From: Rebecca billardiae RCC1528 | Taxonomy: Eukaryota > Haptophyta | NCBI GenBank assembly: GCA_965240325.2 | Contig: OZ251223.1 | Span: 3,968,001-4,032,000 of the forward strand | Reading direction: 5' to 3' | Length of the DNA: 64,000 bases | Shown here: positions 44,013-54,081 of the stretch, one piece after another | How the letters are laid out: every line of letters starts with the position of its first letter | Numbering within the stretch: the first letter of the stretch is position 1 | The notes under the pieces: generated by a model | Told to the model about the DNA's origin: nothing | The model's database searches: none | What the model saw: only the letters and a program-made list of their open reading frames with translations | Made by a program: the position numbers and the translations under genes

Positions 44013-45352
44013 GGCTCCAGCCACTGAGTCAGGGACGTCCACTGACCCTATGGGGGGGGTGCATTTAGTCGAACCCCTGGGAGCCAGGGAGCGATGAGGG
44101 TACCAATCGAAAGATCTCCGGGGCGGCGGACGAAGTAACGTAGTCCTCATCGAAGTAATCGACGTCTTCTCACGCCTCGACGTGTTCGAAGGCGTCGTCA
44201 CGTCGAACACGGAGGACTCCATCGTGCTGAACTTTTTTTTTTTTTCAAGTTCCCGGACTCCAACGGTGAGCTGCGGCCATGTCGGGTGTCGCAGCCGCGC
44301 CCGGCGCGCGGAGACGTCAGCTGGCCAAGCAGATAGAGGACCATCCGATGACGACGGGCTCGCTGACGCGCTCGCGTGGGTGGGACAATGCGCGCGCATC
44401 TGCCAACGAGCGCAGGTACACGGTGACCCTGGCTTGCCCTGGCCATACGGATTGCCGTTGCCCGAAGCACGTCATGGTTGCCGCCAGCACCGTTCACAAG
44501 CGCTTCACGGAGGAAGACGTGCTCCTCGAGCTGCTGGGCAAGCTCGACTCGCACGCCGATTTGAATCCCGTCTGCTTTGCCGCCGTGCTCCACGCGCAGG
44601 GGTGGAAGGAGTGGGATGCTGCGCCTAGGTTTAGCTGTGGTTGACCGAGGAGGAGCCGCATCTCCGGCCGGGGCATTTCTGGCTGTGCGAGCTGGGCGAC
44701 GTCAATGGCTCGGGCTCTCCCATCGAGAAGACCTTCGCGCGGCGCGAGACGTACGAGGGCACCCGCTTCGACCAGGGCGAGTCGGTGATCTGCGTGCGGC
44801 GCTGGCTGCACCGCACAGCCGACGATCCGACCGGGCGCACCTTCGTGCACTGGGAGTCGCCGCCGGGCGAGAAGCTGCGCGTCAACTCGAGCGAGCTGCG
44901 CGCTGTCGGCGTCGAGCTGCTCGCGCCCCGGGCCGTGCCGTCAGCTCGCGGAGGCGCGGGCGTGCGCACGAGCTCGCGCTTGGCTGACGGCTCAGCGAGT
45001 TCGCGAGCGTGCCGAGGTGCGGCGGCCGCGGCGGCGGTCAATGCGTCGCTCGATCCAGCACTACGCTACGTCTTGACTCGCGAGGGAGGCGCCGATATCG
45101 GGGCTTTGTGCGAGGCGTCGCATGGTCGTCGCGAGGCGGCGCACAGCTGACGCTGTCAATCGACGCCGCTGCACGGCTCCGGCCCAGCGCCGCATTTGCG
45201 GCAGTCTGCGCCCATGCAAATCTGGCGAGTTGGGCCCCTATTGAGGCGTATTTGGTCCTTCGATGGGCTGGGGGGAGCCCCCCCCCCCCAGACCCCCCCA
45301 AATGGTTAAATGCACCCCTGCTGGACGTCCCGGACAGTGACCAGAGCCAAAA
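44013..45352. mobile_element. Candidate terminal-inverted-repeat element carrying two frames
   Basis: Left sequence GGCTCCAGCCACTGAGTCAGGGACGTCCA...GGGGTGCATTTA (44013-44067) is matched in inverted, diverged form at 45300-45352 (GGCTCTGGTCACTGTCCGGGACGTCCA...GGGGTGCATTTA when read on the minus strand). The ends are imperfect and I found no clear target duplication. Poly-T and poly-C/G runs lie just inside both ends. Gene-like frames at 44279-45150 are enclosed. Confidence 0.4.
44279..45150 (+). CDS. Unknown protein in two overlapping frames (frameshift or hidden intron)
   Basis: The first frame, from the ATG at 44279 (GCCATGTCG context), gives 121 residues including YTVTLACPGHTDCRCPKHVM and FTEEDVLLELLGKLDSHADL, and stops with TGA at 44642-44644. 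The second frame opens at the same place and runs to 45150 with HFWLCELGDVNGSG, GESVICVRRWLHRTADDPTG and GEKLRVNSSELRAVGVELLA. Both segments look like genuine protein, and the switch at about 44640 could be a one-base frameshift or an intron I cannot place. No family recognised. It lies inside a candidate transposable element, so it may be a captured gene fragment. Confidence 0.35.
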
Positions 45353-46025
45353 GCAGTGGAGATCGGACTACTCACTGTCTGCTCCGAGCAGTCCATGCTG
45401 CGGCCGCGAGACGAATTACTCACGGGAGACCCGCGTCGTCCTACCTGTGTCGTTAAATCATAGAATGCGTATTAAGACTAATAAGTAGAGTGATGACTCA
45501 GTGGTACTGAGGATAGCTGCTGAGTCACAGACCGACCGTACCGGTACGGGCGAGTACCGTCGGATCAGTGAACTTGAAGCATACTGCGTAGCCAGTGAAC
45601 GAAGACTTGAGCTGGCTCAGAGAACCCGCTGCTGAGGCCGACACACTGTCAGGCTGCTCAGGCGATGGTCTCCAGCAGCTCGAACGCCCCCTGACCGGCT
45701 CGAATGGGCAGGCGCTGCAGAGCTCAGGTCGAATGCAGATGGCGCCTGATCTAACTCGGAAGGGCATCACCGCGTTGCATCGCCGCCGCTCGGCAGGCCC
45801 TGGATGCCGGCTCGATTGCCGCTAGGGCGCGCAGCGAGACGCGAACCCCACCGCACGCCGAAAGGGCGCGCCCGGTGCGATGTGCAGGAAGAACTGCCCG
45901 AGGCAGAGCATCCATGAAAGAGAAGCTGCTCGCTGGATGCCACTCAGCGCTCGTCCAATGCCTCGCTGCGCTGCGCAGCATTAGACCGGATTCCTGACGG
46001 CGAGCCGGCCCACATGAAGCCACGC
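45353..46025. other. Intergenic DNA with a dispersed repeat fragment
   Basis: At 45395-45467 the words ACGAATTACTCACGGGAG, CCGCGTCGTCCTACCTGTGT and TTAAATCATAGAAT recur from the repeats at 13330-13414 and 60258-60300. The rest has no recognised gene. Confidence 0.45.
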
Positions 46026-46513
46026 CTAACCATCGAGCTTCTGCAGCTGGAAGTACTGCCCAGCGACCTTGGCCGGCGGGCCCGCATCCAGCCTGAAGTA
46101 CACCACTCCCGCGTCCGTGTCGATGCCAACCACGCGCGAGTCGTTAAACGACGGGATCATGGCCGGCTTGTCGATCGTGCCCTTCGGGCCGCTGACGGGC
46201 TCGCGGCTCCAGAAGACGTCCTTCGAGCCCTCCAACTCCTTGCGCTCCATACCTGTCGCCTGATCCTTGTTCGACGGCACTGCGCGCACCGGCGGGCGTC
46301 GCCAGGGTTTGCACCGCAGGCGCGGGTGTAGACCATCAATCACAGGTCCGGCTCGGGGCCGCCGCCGACTAGGTGGCGGGTGGCGCACGGGTGGCGTAGT
46401 GGGCGAAAGGGCGCAGGCTGCGGCGATCCGAGCGCACCTTCACTCAGGAGACGGCTGCCGGCGCGGGGCACCGCCCGGGAGGCTCGCGTCGCGGCGCGCA
46501 GGGCGAGGCTCAT
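46026..46513 (-). CDS. Cytochrome c oxidase subunit Vb-like protein without zinc-ligand cysteines
   Basis: Exons 46513-46438 and 46279-46026 give 109 residues. Exon 1 is a classic mitochondrial presequence (MSLALRAATRASRAVPRAGS). The 158-base intron is GTGCGC...GCGCAG. Exon 2 has the COX5B core: GMERKELEG, GPKGTIDKPAMIPSF, SRVVGI, VVYFRLDAG and the terminal GQYFQLQKL. The usual C-x-x-C before QYF, which with two other cysteines holds zinc in COX5B/Cox4, is replaced by AKVA, and the mature part contains no cysteine at all. It should be a peripheral matrix-side subunit of complex IV. It diverges from the gene at 46679. Confidence 0.82.
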
Positions 46514-46678
46514 GGTGGCTCGGCCTTCGGCAACCCTTGAAGGAGCTCGTCTCGGCCCAAGGCTCGAGCCGAGAGTCCGGGAGCGCGATGCACCGTGCAC
46601 GCGCGCAAGGAGACGAGCCGGACGAACGAGTGACGCTCACCGGAGAGCGAGTAACGTGCTGTAACCGGAACTCGGCCA
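46514..46678. promoter_or_regulatory. Putative bidirectional promoter, COX5B-like / unknown gene
   Basis: 165 bp between divergent ATGs with CCGGA-type words (GAGCCGGACG, CACCGGAGAG, AACCGGAACT). Function inferred from position. Confidence 0.45.
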
Positions 46679-48061
46679 ATGGCAGGGTACACCTCAGAGC
46701 CCGGCGCGGAGCTGCGCCGCCCGTCGATCACGCCGGACCTAGGCTCGGATGTGCGCACGTGGAAGCTCGGACTGGACACCAAGTCGGATACCGCCGTCTC
46801 CGAGGACGCGCCGCAGTGGTTCCGCGGGAACGACGTGCGCGTGCTCGCTAACATGCGCCCGGCGTTTGATCCGAACGCGATGACGGGCAAGCGATGGGAC
46901 CGCTCAGACACGGCGATGTCCACGGACGTGCCGGACTACATGACGGGAAAGTACACGGCCTTTTGGAAGACGCCCGACTATCCCCACGCCAAATTCGTCT
47001 CCGAGCAGCACACGCCTCGCGCCCGCGTGCAGAATGCCACGACGGCGTACATGATCGAGGAGCGCGGCCCTGCTGGCCCAGGGGGGCGTGCGGAGACGGT
47101 GTACGCAGCGGCGCGCGAAGCGGCGTTCGCACAGGACGACCACATGCACCCCCAACAGCGCGAACTCCTCGCGCGCCAACTCGATCACGTCAAGGCGCTC
47201 GCCAAGTCGGGGCGGGTCGCGCTTGACGCAGGCGCGGTGGGCGCGCGCCCGATCTCGGCGCCTGCACGCCCGCGGCCTGCGCGGCAGACCTCGTCGACGG
47301 CGACGCGGATGAGCGGCTCGGGCGGCACATCGCACAAGCAAGCGCCGAGTGCCCAGCCCAACGCACGTCCACCCGCCGCCTCGGCCGCATCATCGCGGCC
47401 AGCTTCGGCGCCACCGTGGGCGCATCGCACGGGGACCACGCCCGTCGGCTCGCCGACCGCCTCTCCGCCGCCCTCTGTCGCCGAGGCCGGGCCCGCGCTG
47501 CGCGCACGGGCGCGCTCGGCGGTGATGGATCTGATCGCCGAGGAGCCGAGCCGGTTCGAGCCAGCGCGGCACGACCGTCCATTCCGCACGCAGCTCGAGC
47601 TGCTGGAGATGCGCTCGGCCGGCACGGCGCGCTCAGCGGAGAGGACGGGCACGGGCAGCAGCGGTGGCGGCACGCAGCACAACTCGCACCGCGCACGGCC
47701 GCCGCGCCCCGCGACGGCGGGCGCGCGCATGCGCGGCGCTACAGCCTTTGCGGAGCGCAGCCCACGCGCAGAGCTCCAAGCGCAGCTCGCTGACGACCGC
47801 GCGCTCGTGCAGAGCCTTCGCCACCGCTCGAGCGCGCGCACGCGCGACCCCATCACTCGCGCGGTCGTCATGTGGGACCCGGTGCTGCACGGCGTGCAGG
47901 GGCTGCACCCGACGAGCCAGTCCCAGAGATTGTCGAAGTTCTCGATTCTTCTGTCGACGGAGGCCTCGTCCACTCGCAGCGCACGAGCAGGGACGTCGCC
48001 GTCCGTGGGAGCGACGCCGTCCGGCAGCCTGGCCGGGAGCAGCATCGTGGCCCGGCGATGA
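46679..48061 (+). CDS. Unknown protein, possibly flagellar/cytoskeletal
   Basis: 460 residues, single exon, ATG in CCAATGG. The N-terminal 130 residues are well structured, with an internal repeat: SDTAVSEDAPQWFRG and, about 40 residues on, SDTAMSTDVPDYMTGKY, followed by FWKTPDYPHAKFV. Short repeated Trp/Tyr/Pro-rich motifs of this kind are common in microtubule inner or axonemal proteins of flagellates, but I cannot assign a family. The remaining 330 residues are Ala, Ser, Arg and Pro rich with little predicted structure. Confidence 0.6.
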   Translation: MAGYTSEPGAELRRPSITPDLGSDVRTWKLGLDTKSDTAVSEDAPQWFRGNDVRVLANMRPAFDPNAMTGKRWDRSDTAMSTDVPDYMTGKYTAFWKTPDYPHAKFVSEQHTPRARVQNATTAYMIEERGPAGPGGRAETVYAAAREAAFAQDDHMHPQQRELLARQLDHVKALAKSGRVALDAGAVGARPISAPARPRPARQTSSTATRMSGSGGTSHKQAPSAQPNARPPAASAASSRPASAPPWAHRTGTTPVGSPTASPPPSVAEAGPALRARARSAVMDLIAEEPSRFEPARHDRPFRTQLELLEMRSAGTARSAERTGTGSSGGGTQHNSHRARPPRPATAGARMRGATAFAERSPRAELQAQLADDRALVQSLRHRSSARTRDPITRAVVMWDPVLHGVQGLHPTSQSQRLSKFSILLSTEASSTRSARAGTSPSVGATPSGSLAGSSIVARR

Positions 48062-48749
48062 GCTCTGGCACAGGCTTCTCTGTGCAGTCTGCCAGTCTCT
48101 GGCACACCGGGCTTCGACCCCCGTGCGGGCTCGTCCGAGACCATTGAAGCCGACAGTCTGCGTGAGTTAGCGGCGCTTGCAATCCGTGTTAAATCCGAAC
48201 TCAATCATTATCAACTAACTGCGTTACAATTATATCGGTTATAGAGACTGCTGTTGTCGTTAACCGCGTCAGACGTAACTATTACCGAGTTACATAGCTT
48301 AAATAGCTAGCGCGAATGGCGAGAGAGCACTGCTCACGATGTGCAGGCGCGGGCGAACACGAGGACGCGTCCATCTGGCACTACTCACTAGAGTCTAGAG
48401 ACCAGACCTGATCCCGCTGATTCACCCGGTCACTCGCCACGACACCGTGGGCCGCGCGCGCAACCACCCGGACGCGCTACGGATAGCCGCGATCGCGTCG
48501 GCAGGTCGGCACGAGGGCGGGCGCCACGTTGAGACCCGCTCGGCCGGATCTGAACCAGCCTGTTCCCAGCCTGATGTCACCCGAGGTGGCAGCGTCACGT
48601 GCGCACGCGAGCGCGCGCACGTCCGGCACGTGCGTATTGACGACAGCGAACGAATCACACAATCAGTACAGCCGCCGCCATCGTGGCGATCTCCGCAACA
48701 AGGCGCGACAGGAATCACAGGATTCATCAGCGAACGAAGAGGCTCCATC
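48062..48749. other. Intergenic spacer
   Basis: AT-rich from 48185 to 48320, GC-rich afterwards. An open frame runs through into the next gene from 48447, but its upstream part shows no protein character. No RNA recognised. Confidence 0.5.
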
Positions 48750-49425
48750 ATGGCGTCGGCACGCACGAGACCCGAGTGGAAAGAGAAGGCTACGTCATTC
48801 GGCCTCGAGATGCTGATGACGGAGATGCGTGGGACGCGAGTGACGATTGAGCTTCGGAGCGACGCGACTCTTGTCGGCGACATCGAGGAATCCGACAACC
48901 AGCTCAAGTACGCCGCTCATGAAATTGTAGCGCACCTTTTGCACACTGTGTTGCATCTCGCGCCCATACTGACACCCAAACCCCCCTTGCCGTGCGTCCA
49001 GTACAACTCTGGCCCAAGTCCAAGTAAGCCACCGCCATGTATGCGCCATCTGCCATGCTCAAGTCACGTGCGCGGTCTGCGCACCCAATGCCACCGGATA
49101 TCACATCTCACGCTCTTTCGTGCTCGCGCGTTGCATGCGACAGGGCCCCACGCTTCAGACGTTCGACCGTCTATACTTGCGAGGTCGTCAGATCCGTTTT
49201 GTACACATACCCGATCACGTGGACGTCCTGCGCATCATGCAACTCAGGCGTCTGCGAGGGACACGTGCAAAGGACACGTTCCGAACGCACAAGCGAAGAG
49301 ACAAGAAACGCGAGCAGCGCGATGCGCTCCGGGCGCATGGCGAGGAACCGCTGCCCTCTCTCGAGCCGGTCGTCGCCGAGAGCCAGGGAGGTGTCGTGCT
49401 TGAGAGCGACGACGCTGGACGGTGA
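48750..49425 (+). CDS. LSm10-like Sm-fold protein with a 22-nt microexon
   Basis: Proposed exons 48750-48907, 49002-49023 and 49144-49425 give 153 residues. Exon 1 holds Sm1 (MRGTRVTIELRSDATLVGDI then EESDNQL). The 22-base exon between CAG and GTAAGC supplies NTTLAQVQ, completing the Sm1 pattern D-x-x-x-N-x-x-L-x-x-V. Exon 3 gives Sm2 as FDRLYLRGRQIRFVHIPDHV. The GR-x-(I/V)R-(F/Y)-VHIPD-x-V form is closest to LSm10, a component of the U7 snRNP that trims histone mRNA 3' ends in animals. A charged, Arg/Lys-rich tail of about 70 residues follows. The Sm fold is well supported; the LSm10 assignment and microexon are inference. Confidence 0.75.
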
Positions 49426-49987
49426 TATTATAAATTGAAGATGCATGATGATGAAACGCTTATCGCAGCGGCCGGCGCGGGGCCGCGCCGCCCGCGCGCC
49501 GGGCCCGCGCGCCCGCGCCCGCGGCGCGCCGCGGCTCGGACCCCGACCCACGGGCACGGCCCCCGAGTCGGACTGTGCGGTGCCAGGTCCTCAGTGACTG
49601 CCAGCCAGGTCACAGGTGCCGGCGCGGGGCGGCGGGCGGTGCGCCGGCTCTGCGGGCGATGCGATATTGCGCGCGCGTTATTTCGGCGGGACCGTGGCCC
49701 GCTGCTGTTACTTACTAGTGAGTAGTGTGCCGTGTGGCACTGTCAGTCAGTGTCGGCGACGCTGTGCAGGCGCGGCACTATCTAGCTATTATTTTTTTAT
49801 AATAGCAGACTGCGCTCACTATAAATAATATATTAAGTAAATTTCTGAGCGCGCAGCAGCAGTCGGTCACGGTTCCGATCGCGAGACTCGGCGTGCGACC
49901 ATGCGGCAGCGTAGTCGGCTAATGGGACTACTTATTAGTATACTTCTACACATATTAAGCATCACGTCGATCTACGGCATGCAGCCT
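49426..49987. other. Intergenic spacer
   Basis: GC-rich block at 49480-49640, then AT-rich with TTTTTTTATAATAG near 49790. No gene recognised. Confidence 0.5.
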
Positions 49988-52900
49988 TTAAGATTGCTGC
50001 AAGACTGGGACTCGGGGCACTGAATTGCCCATCCCAGGTGCGGCTGTGGTGTGAGCGTCGTCGGCAGCGGCGGCAGCGCCTACTCGTGCTGCTGCGGCCC
50101 TCTGCGGCGTGTGTGAGTTGGAGACCGACGTGCTTGCGGCGGCGGCTGGATGCACGCGCGTGGTGGTCATCGACTCGGTCGAGCCGCGCCGGACGGAGTC
50201 CCGGCGCGGGCCGGCGCGACCGCGCCAGCGCTGCAACGCGCCAGTGAAACGGCTTGGCACATCGCCTTCCGCGCGCTCGCTGGCATCGCGCGCCGGGGCT
50301 GCTGGCTGGTGAGCGCCGATCGGGTTGCTGCCCAGCGGCATGTTGCCAAGGGAGCCGTGCCGCTTGAGCATCGCGACGGGCAGTCGCGGCTGCGCCGCCT
50401 CGTGCTCGGGCGGCTGCAGCCGCGCGTTGCTGCCCTGGCGCTGCAGCCGCCTGCCAGGCTCCGCCTTGGCGAACGAGCCCTCGCACGACGCGTTGCGCGA
50501 GCGGCGGCGCGGCGGCACGCTGTCGCACTTGTTCTGGTACGCGAGGTAGGAGGAGTAGGACACGCCCGTGACCATCGCGGCGGCGGCCGTGCCCACGCTC
50601 AACCGCGCCGCGCGGCCGGTCGGGTGGGTGCCCACCGTGGCCTCGGACTTGGGCGAGTCCTGCGCGCGCTCCGCGCCCTCGGCGCCCAGCAGCGGCACGG
50701 CTGTGTTGATCATGAGGGGGAATGAGCCGACGCGCGGCATGGGGCCGCTCGGCGCGTGCTCGCCCTCGGCTTCTCTGCCGCCGGCCTCGGCGCCGGGCCC
50801 CGTGTCGCTGCCCGCGCTGGCGCCGCGCCGCCGCCCCTGCGCAACCCCGCCGCCCTCGCCTCCGGGCGCCTCGAGCTCGAGCGAGGCCGCCAGCTGGGAC
50901 GCGCGCAGCAGCAACAGCCGCAGCTCGCTCGCCGCCTCGGCCGTTGCGGCTTCCGTCGCGGTGGTGGTGCGCGAGCCGAGCGCGGGGAGGCGGTGGGGCT
51001 GCGGCGCGGCCGCGCCCGCTGCCTCCGAGCGCGCCTGGCCCGGCCCGCGCGGCGACGCCTGGTTGGAGCTCTCGTTGGACGTGCCCGACTGGCGCACCGA
51101 GCGCCGCCCGTGCGCGCCCGCGCCGTTGTCGGAGCGTCGGCCGAGGCGGCGCAGCGCCGAGGCTGGCTCGGTGGAGTTGCCGGACGAGCGCAGGGCGGCG
51201 GAGGTGGTGGAAGCGCCGGGCGGGTGGAGGGCCTGCGCGGCGAAGAGCGAGAAGCCGCCGCCGCCGCGGCCGCGCGTCGGCGACGTCGGCAACGACGGCC
51301 GCGGGCCACGCCGAGGCGTGTCGAGCGGCGCGACCGCGTCCGCCGCCGCGTCCGCACACGTGCGCACGTCCAGCCCGAGGGACGGCACGTCCCCTTGGCG
51401 CCGGCCGGGCATGGGCGGGGCCGCCTCGCCCTCCTCCCCCTCCCCCCTCGGCGAGTGCAGCATGCCCAGGTTGGACGAGTAGTACCGGTTGAGGCGGCGC
51501 TCGTCCGTCAGCCGCGCGTGCGCCTCCTTGGCCTTGCCCAGGATGGTGTCGATGTACTGCGGGTAGAACTTGACGACCTCGTCGAAGCCGAGCATGCCGA
51601 TGGTGTAGAGCAGCGTGTCCACCGCCGCGCGCGCGCCCGCCAGCCGCGGGTGCGCCGTGAGCATCGCCAGCTCGCCAAAGTGGCGGCCGGAGCCGAGCGT
51701 CGCGAGCAAGTTGCCCTCCTGCGCGCGGCGCGCGCGCGAGCGGCGTGGCGACGGGCGGCGCGCGCGCGAGCTCGGCGCGGCGCGGGGGTGCGCGGCGCGC
51801 GGGTGCGCCCCCGCGCTCGCACGCATCCCCGCGCCCGCGCGCGCGCACCGAGCTGATAATGTCGATCAGCCCGACGCCGACGAAGTACATGGTGTCGCCA
51901 AAGTCGCCGACGTGGAAGACCCAGTCTCCCGCGAGCACCGCCTGCGTGTGCAGCCGCATCACGAGCGCCTTGATGAACGCGTCGTCGCACTCGGCGAACA
52001 TCGGCACGGAGCGCACGAGCTCCTCGTGCAGCGACATGTACAGCTCGGCCGACACCGTCGGCGGCATCGCCGCCGACAGCTGCTCGATCGACTTGATGTC
52101 GAAGCCGCCGTTGACGCTGTACAGGAAGGTGGTGTACCGGATCATCTTGTCCTTGAGCGCGGGGCTCACGTCGTGGAAGCGCGTGAACTCGTTGATCAGG
52201 TCGAGCTGCACCTGCTGCTTGCGCCCGGACTGGTCGAAGCGCGAGATGATCGCCGAGATGTTGCCGAACACCGTGCCGTAGATGATGGCGCCGAAGATCT
52301 GCGAGCGCGCGCGCCGAGCCGAGCCACGGGCGCGTGAGCGCCGCGCCCGGTGCGCGCGCGCGCGCGCGCGCGCGCGCGCGGAGCCGAGGGCCGGCGTACC
52401 TGCATCGAGACGGAGACCATCTTCTCGCGCCACGTGTGCGAGCGCACGTCCGCGTACCCCATCGGCGTCATCGTCGCGAAGCAGTAGTGCAGCGCGGCGA
52501 CGTACATCTCCCAGCGCGTCGCGCCCGCCATCTCCTCGGTGCGCGCGATCCAGCCGTCCGCGCCCTCCGCCACGCCCATGATGTAGAAGACGATGGCGCA
52601 CCAGTGGGCGAACATGACCCACACGGTGAGCACGAGCACGATCCGCTGCACGAATTGCGACGAGTTGGTCGGCGCCACCCCCTTGCGCATGATCAGCTTG
52701 ATGGCGCGCAGCACGCGCAGCACGCGCGAGCACGCCAGCAGTCGCTGCCAGAACGCGGGCATGGACGCGGGAGCGAACCAGTCGAAGGGGACCGAGGCGA
52801 GCAGGTCGGCGACGAACCAGCTGCGCATGTACGCCTCCGCCATCAGCCGCGGGTCCTCGATCCAGAAGCCCAGGTGCTTGTACGGCGTCACCATGTTGAG

Positions 52901-53815
52901 GCCGATGTCGGCGAGGAAGAAGACGTCCACAAAGAGAGTGAACGCAAACAGCGGGGGCGCCAGCTCGGCGGCGATGCGCCCGGAGAGGTACATCAGCCAG
53001 AACGGGTAGGCGTACGCGCTGAACGTGACGAGCCACAGCAGCGCGCGGTCCCACGCCGAGCGCGTGCTCGAGTCCGGGCGCAGCGCCTCGAACAGCAGGT
53101 GCGCGCGCTCGCCGAGCGCGAGCGCGCCGAGCACGGTGGACGCGAGCTCGTGCGCCACGCCCGCGCCGCCAGAGCGCGCGCGCGCCAGGCGGAAGCTGAC
53201 GCTGGCGGACATCGACGCTGGCGCCTCCTCCGACGTGAGCCGCGCCGGCGCGCGTGGCGACTGCGCCTGCTCCCCCGAAGTCGTCCGCTGGTCAGCGGGC
53301 GCCGGCTTCAGCGCGTCCGCCGCCTCGCCCATCGCCGCCTGCAACGTGGTGGCGTCCACGTCGCCGCTGCCACCGTCGTTGCCGTCCTTGCTGAACGAGC
53401 TGGTCGAATTGCGATCGCATGTGAGCGACGCCCGCCGCGGATCCATCGCGCGCGTGCTCGTCGACCCGCCGGCCGCCGCACGCTCGAGCAGCGACTCGTT
53501 CCGGCGGCGGATAGCCTCTGCCTCGCGCTCGCGCATCTTGGCTTTGGCGCCGCCGGCAGCCGCCCCGTCCACTGCGCGCGTGGAGGCTGTGCGCGACAGT
53601 GTGCCCGGACCAGCCGTGCTCAGCGTCGTGCCCGCCGTGGCCACCGTCGCAGCCATCGCGAATGATGCTGATGTCATGCGCTTGGGCGCCGTCGTGCCAG
53701 CTGGCGCAACTTCCGGCGTGTCTTCTGGCAGCCCGGCGCCAGACGCGCACAGAGATGGGCCGGCTGAGGCGGCATCAGGTGCTCGGAGGACGTTCGGCTG
53801 GGAGGACGCCCGCAT
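49988..53815 (-). CDS. Cyclic-nucleotide-binding-domain cation channel (EAG/HCN/CNG superfamily)
   Basis: Exons 53815-52400, 52298-51849 and 51718-49988 encode about 1198 residues; introns are 101 and 130 bp. After a 270-residue Ser/Ala-rich start come S1-S6: the S2-S3 loop shows TPYKHLGFWIEDP, the S4 RVLRVLRAIKLIMRKG, and the pore FATMTPMGYADV (446-453 is MTPMGYAD). The C-linker begins IFGAIIYGTVFGNISAIISR. The binding domain has FHVGDFGDTMYFV, and after the second intron LGSGRHFGELAML and PRLAGARA, the FGE and PR-A phosphate-binding signature. The filter departs from the usual TVGYGD: Gly-Tyr is kept but Ala replaces the second Gly. The 500-residue C-terminal tail is low complexity. In the membrane it should pass K+ or mixed cations under voltage and cNMP control. 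The N-terminal start is the first ATG in frame. Confidence 0.9.
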
Positions 53816-54081
53816 CGCTGCGGCTGGCGCGCAGCGTCGGACCCCCCCGCGTGCAACGGGCACGAGTTCACCACCGCACCCGAACAAGATCAAGAGCCGC
53901 ACCGGGCGTACCCGCCCAAGCTTGCAAAAGCTGCGGTCTGATTAATACTTTACCCCGACCGGGTATGATGTTGGATATTGATTGACGATGTGTGGTGATC
54001 TCATGCAAGCTTCTACCCACCTCATCGCACTCAATTTCAGGCTGTGGGCGTTTTTCACTGCTGTCATCAACCATTGTCACG

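Noticed and set aside
49962-53054. A single 1030-codon channel frame on the minus strand
   Set aside because: It runs through two introns and out of frame in the flanking exons; only 52298-51849 of it is the true coding frame.
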